The translations under genes and the position numbers were made by a program. From Azospirillum brasilense (GTDB taxonomy: Bacteria; Pseudomonadota; Alphaproteobacteria; Azospirillales; Azospirillaceae): a stretch of 64,000 nucleotides of DNA. Where the stretch lies: positions 1,488,001-1,552,000 of the forward strand of contig NZ_CP012914.1 of the NCBI RefSeq assembly GCF_001315015.1, read 5' to 3'. Shown piece by piece: positions 56,215-64,000 of this stretch. Every line of letters starts with the position of its first letter. Positions within the stretch are counted from its first letter, which is position 1. The notes beneath the pieces are model-generated. The model saw only the letters and a program-made list of their open reading frames with translations, ran no database searches and was not told the origin of the DNA.

Positions 56215-56916
56215 ATGGAAGTTCAGCTGCAGACGCGCGGCAAGGAGCGGTCGGTGGCCGGCAGGGCGCAAAAGTTTTTGGTGGTGGACGACCATCCCCT
56301 GGTGCGGCACGGCTTTGCCCTTTCGGTGGGGGAGATCCACCCGGACGCGCAGGTGCTGGAGGCTGGCTCGCTGGACGAGGCGATGGCCATCGCCGACCGC
56401 ACGCCGGATCTGACGCTGGTCCTGTTCGACCTCAATCTGGGCGACCGTAGCGGGCGCGACGGGGTGCGCCGCATGGTCGAGGTGCTGGGAAACCGCCCGC
56501 TTCTGGTCATCTCCGGGTCGGACGAGGTGGCGGACATCGTGGACAGCGTGCGGCTGGGGGCCAGGGGCTACATTCTGAAGACCAGCTCCACGGCCGTCCT
56601 TGAGCACGCGATCTCCCTCGCGCTGACCGGGGAAACCTTCCTGCCGCTGCCGCGCGCCGTCCTGTCCGGCAATGTCGCGGCGGAGGTGGCACGCCCCTCG
56701 GGCCAGATCCTCGGTCGGCTGACCGACCGGCAGCGCGACGTGTTCCAGCTTCTGCTGGCGGGTCATTCGAACAAGGAGATCGCGCGGGAACTTGGCGTGC
56801 TGGAAGGCACCGTGAAGGTCCATGTGCGGGCGATCATGCAGAAGCTGGGCGTGCGCAACCGCACCCAGGTTGCCGTCGTGGCCGCCCGCAGCGGCTGCTT
56901 CCCGGAGGACGCCTGA
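56215..56916 (+). CDS. LuxR-type response regulator (canonical)
   Basis: The product has 233 residues. Receiver domain residues 20-140 carry the acidic pair in VVDDHPLVRHG, the phospho-acceptor Asp in LVLFDLNLGD, the Thr/Ser-type signal residue in VISGSDE, and Lys in YILKTSS. A LuxR helix-turn-helix follows near 165-230 (LTDRQRDVFQLLLAGHSNKEIARELGVLEGTVKVHVRAIMQKLGV). No histidine kinase is adjacent, so it may answer to a kinase elsewhere. The ATG at 56215 is in an otherwise open frame; a weak purine tract (GAGGTAGCAAAGC) precedes it. Confidence 0.87.
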   Translation: MEVQLQTRGKERSVAGRAQKFLVVDDHPLVRHGFALSVGEIHPDAQVLEAGSLDEAMAIADRTPDLTLVLFDLNLGDRSGRDGVRRMVEVLGNRPLLVISGSDEVADIVDSVRLGARGYILKTSSTAVLEHAISLALTGETFLPLPRAVLSGNVAAEVARPSGQILGRLTDRQRDVFQLLLAGHSNKEIARELGVLEGTVKVHVRAIMQKLGVRNRTQVAVVAARSGCFPEDA

Positions 56917-57034
56917 CGCCTTTCGGAGCCGTTTATCCATCCGGACCATGCCTTTATGGCTAGACGGCCGGCCCGCCATTGCGGCCTGCGGAGACTTTCC
57001 GGCACTATGACGGAAACGCCCGACAGGAGGGACA

Positions 57035-58493
<1,459 letters not shown>

Positions 58494-58501
<8 letters not shown>

Positions 58502-60833
58502 CGGCGGCACCATCCAACCGATCCGCGGCGGCGTCCACCGCGGCATCGAGCATGAAAGCGCCCGCAAGCATGTGACGGGCGCCGCGGCCTACACAGACGA
58601 CATTCCGGAACTGCCCGGCACGCTGCACGTCGCGGTGCGGCTGTCCGAGCGGGCGCACGCGCGCATCCTGGGCATGGACCTGGCGCGGGCGAAGCAGGCG
58701 CCGGGCGTCCACGCGGTCCTCACCTACGCCGACGTTCCGGGGGACGGCGATATCGGCACCATCCAGCGCGGCGATCCCATCCTGGCCGATGATCTGGTGA
58801 CCTACGCCGGGCAGGCGGTGGTCGCCGTGGCGGCGGAAACGCTGCTGCAGGCCCGCGCCGCCGCCCGGCTGGTGGAGATCTATTACGAGGACCTGCCGGC
58901 GGTGCTGACCGCCGAGGCGGCGCTGGAGAAGGGCAGCTTCGTCTCGCCGCCGCTGACCTTCCGGCGCGGCGACGCGGCGGCGGCGGTCGCCGGAGCGCCG
59001 CACCGGCTGACCGGCACGCTGGAGGTCGGCGGGCAGGACCATTTTTACCTGGAAGGCCACATCGCCTACGCCATCCCCAAGGAGGACGGCGACCTGCTGG
59101 TCCATTCCTCGACCCAGCATCCGGCGGAGGTCCAGCACGCCGTCGCCCAGGTGCTGGGGCGTCCGATGCACGGGATCGCCGTGGAGTGCCGGCGCATGGG
59201 CGGCGGCTTCGGCGGCAAGGAGAGCCAGCCGGCGCAGATCGCCGCCATCGCCGGCCTGCTGGCCAACGCGACGAAGCGTCCTGTGAAGTTCCGCCTGGAC
59301 CGCGACGACGACATGCTGATGACCGGCAAGCGCCACGACTTCTTCGTGCGCTACGACGTCGGCTTCGACGGCGAAGGGCGCATCCAGGGTCTGGAGATGG
59401 ACCTCGCCGGGCGCTGCGGCGTGTCGCTGGACCTGTCCAACGGCGTGGTCGACCGCGCCATGTTCCACGCCGACAACGCCTATTACCTGCCGGCGGCGCG
59501 GGTGACCGGGCACCGCTGCAAGACCAACACGGTGTCCAACACCGCCTTCCGCGGCTTCGGCGGGCCGCAGGGCGTCATCGCCATCGAGCATGTGGTGGAC
59601 GAGATCGCCCGCTCTCTCGGCAAGGACCCGCTCGACGTGCGCCGCGCCAACCTCTATGGCGGGCCGGGCCGCGACACCACCCATTACGGGATGCCGGTGG
59701 AGGAGCCGGAGATCCTGGCCGAGCTGATGGACCGGATCGAGCGGGACGGCGACTACCGCCGCCGCCGCGCGGAGATCGACGCCTTCAACGCCCGCAGCCC
59801 GGTGCTGAAGAAGGGGCTGGCGGTGACCCCGGTGAAGTTCGGCATCTCCTTCACCGTCAAGCACCTGAACCAGGCGGCGGCGCTGGTCCATGTCTACACC
59901 GACGGTTCCATCCAGGTGAACCACGGCGGGACGGAGATGGGGCAGGGCATCCACACCAAGATGGCCCAGATCGCCGCCCAGGAGTTCCAGATCGACGTGG
60001 AGCGGGTGCGGGTCACCGCCAGCGCCACCGACAAGGTGCCGAACGCGCCGCCCACCGCCGCATCGGCCGGCACCGACCTGAACGGCATGGCGGTGCGCAT
60101 CGCCGTGGGGACCATCCGCGACCGGCTGGTGGCGTTCCTCGCCCAGCACTGCCACACCACGCCGGACAAGGTGGAGTTCCGCGACAACGCCGTTTTCGCC
60201 GGCAACCACGCCATGACCTTCGCGGAGGTGGCGAAGCTCGCCTATCTGAACCGGGTGTCGCTGTCCTCCACCGGCCATTACGCCACGCCGAAGATCTGGT
60301 GGGACCGCGAGAAGTGCGAAGGGCGGCCCTTCTTCTACTTCTCCTGCGGCGTCGCGGTGACCGAGGCGCTGATCGACACGCTGACCGGCGAGTACAGCTT
60401 CCCCCGCGCCGACGTGCTGCACGACTGCTCGGGCAGCATCAACCCGGCCATCGACCTGGGGCAGGTGGAGGGCGCCTTCGTCCAGGGGCTGGGCTGGGTC
60501 ACGTCGGAGGAGCTGTGGTGGGACGGCGAGGGACGCTTGCGCACCCACGCGCCCAGCACCTACAAGATCCCGACCTCGCGCTCGCTGCCGGAGGATTTCC
60601 GGGTGGCGCTCTACACCGACCGCCCCAACCGGGAGGACACGGTGTTCCGCTCCAAGGCGATCGGGGAGCCGCCGCTGATGCTCGGCATCTCGGCGTGGCT
60701 AGCGCTGAAGGACGCCGTCGCGGCGGTGGGCGGCCACCGGCTGCCCGTGCGCCTCGACGCGCCCGCGACGCCGGAGCGCGTGCTGTTGGCCGTCGAGGAT
60801 GTGAAGACAAGAATGGGTTCCGCTGGTGGCTGA
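58494..60833 (+). CDS. xdhB: xanthine dehydrogenase large subunit (molybdenum cofactor)
   Basis: This 779-residue subunit of the xanthine-oxidase family overlaps xdhA by 8 bp. Molybdopterin-binding segments are GGGFGGKESQPAQIA, AFRGFGGPQG, GTEMGQGIHTKMAQIAA and the active-site Glu in SKAIGEPPLMLG. Length is usual (about 780). It oxidises hypoxanthine and xanthine to urate. The gene overlaps the start of ureD by 8 bp (GTGGCTGA), an unusual join of purine oxidation to urease that suggests one transcript for purine nitrogen recovery. Confidence 0.92.
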
Positions 60834-61668
60834 TGCGTTGATGAAGAAGGTCGCCGTCCACGGCGCGGCGACGGTGCGGTTCGAGCATCGCCATGGGGCC
60901 ACGCGCCTCGCCACGCTCTACCACCACGACCCGCTGCGGGTGCTGCTGCCCGACCCGCGGGCGGGAGACCTGCCCATCGCGGTGCTGGTCACCACCTCAG
61001 GCGGACTGGTCGGCGGCGACCGGCTGGACGTCGCCCTCTCGGCGGGGCCGGGGGCGGCGGCGCTGGTGACGACGCAGGCGGCGGAGAAGGTCTACCGCTC
61101 CGCCGGGCCGGACTGCCGCATCGACACCCGCGTGACGGTTGAGGCCGGCGCTTGGCTGGAATGGATGCCGCAGGAGGCCATCGTCTTCGAGGGCTCCCGC
61201 CTGCGCCGCCTGACCCGGCTGGAGCTGGAGGGCGACGCCCGTCTGATCGCCGGTGAGATGCTGGTCTTCGGGCGCGCCGCCTTCGGCGAGACGGTCACCC
61301 GCGGTCTCGTCCGCGACGCCTGGGAGGTGGTGCGCGACGGCCGCCTCGCCTGGGCCGACGCCCTGCACATGGACGACGACCTCGCCGAGACGCTGGCCCA
61401 CCCGGCGGGCTTCGGCGGGGCCGGGGCCTGCGCCACGCTGCTTTACGCCGCATCCGATGCCGCGAGCCGGCTGGAGGCGCTGCGCGACGCGGCGGAGGGG
61501 CTGGAGGGCGTGCGGGTTGGTGCCACCGCCTTCGACGGACTGCTGGTCGTCCGCATCCTGGGCGGCGAGGCGCGGGCGGTGCGCGGCGCCTACGCGGCGC
61601 TGTGGTCGCATCTGCGCGCGGCGGCGGCTGGCCTGCCGACGCGCCTGCCGCGGCTGTGGGAGGTCTGA
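60826..61668 (+). CDS. ureD: urease accessory protein UreD
   Basis: This 280-residue accessory protein, required with UreF and UreG to load nickel into urease, contains [45 protein letters not shown] and [20 protein letters not shown]. Length is normal. The GTG at 60826 overlaps the xdhB stop; an ATG at 60841 gives a form shorter by 5 residues. The gene is followed after 100 bp by ureA. Other accessory genes (ureE, ureF, ureG) should lie to the right of the window. Confidence 0.92.
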   Translation: MADALMKKVAVHGAATVRFEHRHGATRLATLYHHDPLRVLLPDPRAGDLPIAVLVTTSGGLVGGDRLDVALSAGPGAAALVTTQAAEKVYRSAGPDCRIDTRVTVEAGAWLEWMPQEAIVFEGSRLRRLTRLELEGDARLIAGEMLVFGRAAFGETVTRGLVRDAWEVVRDGRLAWADALHMDDDLAETLAHPAGFGGAGACATLLYAASDAASRLEALRDAAEGLEGVRVGATAFDGLLVVRILGGEARAVRGAYAALWSHLRAAAAGLPTRLPRLWEV

Positions 61669-61768
61669 CCGGCGCGAAAGCGCACCGCTGCCCGCAAAAC
61701 GGGATTGGCGCACCGCAGCAACGTGGCATAATCCCGCCAATCCATTGGGAAGGCGGAGAGACAGCCCC

Positions 61769-62071
<303 letters not shown>

Positions 62072-62082
62072 GGGGAGCCCCG

Positions 62083-62388
62083 ATGAAACCCGGTGAAATC
62101 ATCCCCGCCGCGGGCGAGATCGAACTCAACGCCGGCCGCGACACGGTGGAGCTGGACGTCGCCAACGCCGGCGACCGCCCGATCCAGGTCGGCTCGCACT
62201 ATCACTTCGCCGAGACGAACGGGGCGCTTACCTTCGATCGCGAAAAGGCGCGCGGCTTCCGGCTGGACATCCCCGCCGGGACGGCGGTGCGCTTCGAGCC
62301 GGGGCAGACACGCCGCGTGCGGCTGGTCGCCTACGCCGGCAACCGCGTGGTCATCGGCTTCAACGGCAAGGTCAACGGCAGCCTGTAA
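62083..62388 (+). CDS. ureB: urease beta subunit
   Basis: This 101-residue structural subunit begins [19 protein letters not shown] and has [41 protein letters not shown] and a closing GFNGKVNG. Length and sequence fit the family. It is followed by ureC after 26 bp. Confidence 0.97.
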   Translation: MKPGEIIPAAGEIELNAGRDTVELDVANAGDRPIQVGSHYHFAETNGALTFDREKARGFRLDIPAGTAVRFEPGQTRRVRLVAYAGNRVVIGFNGKVNGSL

Positions 62389-62414
62389 AGGGCGCCAGCG
62401 GAGGGCATCAGACA

Positions 62415-64000
62415 ATGGCGCATCGCATCGACCGGGCCGAATACGCGGCTCTCTACGGCCCCACCGTGGGCGACCGTGTCCGGCTGGCCGACACCGACCT
62501 GATCGTGGAGGTCGAGAGGGACCACACCGTCTACGGCGAGGAGGTCAAGTTCGGTGGCGGCAAGGTGATCCGCGACGGCATGGGGCAGGCCCAGACCTCG
62601 CGCCAGGGCGGCGCCGTGGACACCGTCATCACCAACGCGCTGATCATCGACCATTGGGGCATCGTCAAGGCTGACATCGGCATCATCGGCGGGCGCATCG
62701 CCGGCATCGGCAAGGCCGGCAACCCGGACGTCCAGCCGGGCGTGACCATCGTCGTCGGGCCGGGGACCGAGGTCATCGCGGGCGAGGGCAAGATCGTCAC
62801 CGCCGGCGGCATCGACGCCCACATCCACTTCATCTGTCCGCAGCAGGTCGACGAGGCGCTGAACAGCGGCGTCACCACCATGCTGGGCGGCGGCACCGGC
62901 CCGGCGGCGGGCACGTCGGCCACCACCTGCACGCCGGGGCCGTGGCACATGGCCCGCATGCTCCAGGCGGCCGAGGGGCTGCCGATCAACCTCGGCTTCT
63001 TCGGCAAGGGCAACGCCAGCCGTCCCGACGCGCTGATCGAGCAGATCGCCGCCGGGGCCTGCGGCATGAAGCTGCACGAGGACTGGGGCACCACCCCCGC
63101 CGCCATCGACACCTGCCTGACGGTGGCGGAGGAGACGGACATTCAGGTGGCGATCCACACCGACACGCTGAACGAGTCGGGCTTCGTGGAGAACACCATC
63201 GCCGCCTTCAAGGGCCGCAACATCCATGCCTTCCACACCGAGGGGGCGGGCGGCGGCCACGCGCCGGACATCATCAAGGTGGCCGGCCTGCCCAACGTGC
63301 TGCCCAGCTCCACCAACCCGACGCGGCCCTTCACGGTGAACACGGTGGACGAGCATCTCGACATGCTCATGGTCTGCCACCACCTGTCGCCCCGCATTCC
63401 GGAGGACGTGGCCTTCGCCGAAAGCCGCATCCGGCGCGAGACCATCGCGGCGGAGGACATCCTGCACGACCTCGGCGTCTTCTCGATGCTGAGCTCGGAC
63501 AGCCAAGCCATGGGCCGGGTCGGCGAGGTGATCATCCGTACCTGGCAGACCGCGCACAAGATGAAGGTCCAGCGCGGGCGTCTGGCCGAGGAGACGGGCG
63601 AGAACGACAACTTCCGCGTCAAGCGCTACGTCGCCAAATACACCATCAACCCGGCCCTGTCGCACGGCATCGCCCATGTCGTCGGCTCGGTCGAGGTCGG
63701 CAAGCTGGCCGATCTGGTCGTCTGGTCGCCGGCCTTCTTCGGCGTGAAGCCGGACATGGTGCTGAAGGCCGGGACCATCGCGGCGGCGCTGATGGGCGAC
63801 CCCAACGCCTCCATCCCGACGCCACAGCCGGTGCATTACCGCCCGATGTTCGGCGCCTACGGCCGCGCGATGCAGGCCAGTTCCCTGACCTTCGTCAGCA
63901 AGCTGTCGCTGGAGAACGAGGCGCTGCGCTCGCTCGGCCTGCGGCGCGAGCTGGTGGCGGTGACGGGCGTGCGGGCCATCGGCAAGAAGCAGATGATCCA
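62415..64000 (+). CDS. ureC: urease alpha subunit (3' end outside window)
   Basis: The frame from the ATG at 62415 stays open to the end of the window (about 528 of about 570 residues). It carries the full active-site set: nickel ligands in [13 protein letters not shown], the carbamylated Lys in [26 protein letters not shown], the nickel-ligand His in [13 protein letters not shown], and the flap His in VCHHLSP. It hydrolyses urea to ammonia and carbamate. The window cuts the last 40 or so residues, so no stop is seen. Confidence 0.97.
   Translation, partial: MAHRIDRAEYAALYGPTVGDRVRLADTDLIVEVERDHTVYGEEVKFGGGKVIRDGMGQAQTSRQGGAVDTVITNALIIDHWGIVKADIGIIGGRIAGIGKAGNPDVQPGVTIVVGPGTEVIAGEGKIVTAGGIDAHIHFICPQQVDEALNSGVTTMLGGGTGPAAGTSATTCTPGPWHMARMLQAAEGLPINLGFFGKGNASRPDALIEQIAAGACGMKLHEDWGTTPAAIDTCLTVAEETDIQVAIHTDTLNESGFVENTIAAFKGRNIHAFHTEGAGGGHAPDIIKVAGLPNVLPSSTNPTRPFTVNTVDEHLDMLMVCHHLSPRIPEDVAFAESRIRRETIAAEDILHDLGVFSMLSSDSQAMGRVGEVIIRTWQTAHKMKVQRGRLAEETGENDNFRVKRYVAKYTINPALSHGIAHVVGSVEVGKLADLVVWSPAFFGVKPDMVLKAGTIAAALMGDPNASIPTPQPVHYRPMFGAYGRAMQASSLTFVSKLSLENEALRSLGLRRELVAVTGVRAIGKKQMI

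Overview
The window is high-G+C alphaproteobacterial DNA, most probably from Azospirillum or a close relative. This is inferred from gene content (three-subunit transhydrogenase, oxalate and glyoxylate genes, urease cluster) and codon use; no rRNA or species marker is present. It has two parts.

(1) Positions 1-11611 are the right-hand portion of an integrated mobile element. It ends in a tyrosine integrase (10192-11427) and a 48-bp copy of the 3' half of tRNA-Glu(UUC) (11564-11611), so the intact tRNA and left boundary should lie beyond the left edge. The element is less G+C-rich than the rest. It carries an HUH-type replication initiator with four tandem 20-bp iterons, a two-gene regulator/excisionase-like operon with a double palindromic operator, a uracil-DNA-glycosylase-like protein, a GIY-YIG-like nuclease, and a complete three-gene ABC-three-component (ABC-3C) conflict system (6337-9948). 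Its genes are separated by an unusual family of about 69-bp imperfect palindromes in which the stop codons of three unrelated genes are embedded.

(2) Positions 11612-64000 are chromosome-like. About 13-49.6 kb is a large, scattered oxalate/glyoxylate regulon: three OxlT-type MFS transporters, oxalyl-CoA decarboxylase, formyl-CoA transferase, a succinyl-CoA-synthetase-like pair, NAD(P) transhydrogenase pntAA-AB-B, and the glycerate pathway (gcl, hyi, glxR, glycerate kinase, pyruvate kinase). With it lie two ThDP-supply genes (thiC behind a TPP riboswitch, and thiE), three CBS-domain proteins and two paralogous GntR/FCD regulators. At least a dozen copies of a palindrome TGGYATRCCA sit in promoter regions here, including those of both GntR genes, all three oxlT genes, a histone-deacetylase-like amidohydrolase, a GNAT acetyltransferase, a PanE-like reductase, a TauE/SafE permease and a 62-residue membrane peptide. 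The simplest reading is one regulon controlled by the GntR pair.

From 49.6 kb on are housekeeping and nitrogen genes: a gamma-carbonic-anhydrase-like protein, an FmdB zinc ribbon, a TyrR-type sigma-54 activator divergent from dadA with matching operators and a sigma-54 promoter, a PRC-barrel protein, a DJ-1/PfpI protein and two divergent LuxR-type response regulators (one lacking the phospho-acceptor Asp). Last comes a purine-to-urea-to-ammonia run: xanthine-dehydrogenase-like xdhA-xdhB overlapping ureD, then ureA, ureB and ureC, the last cut by the window edge.
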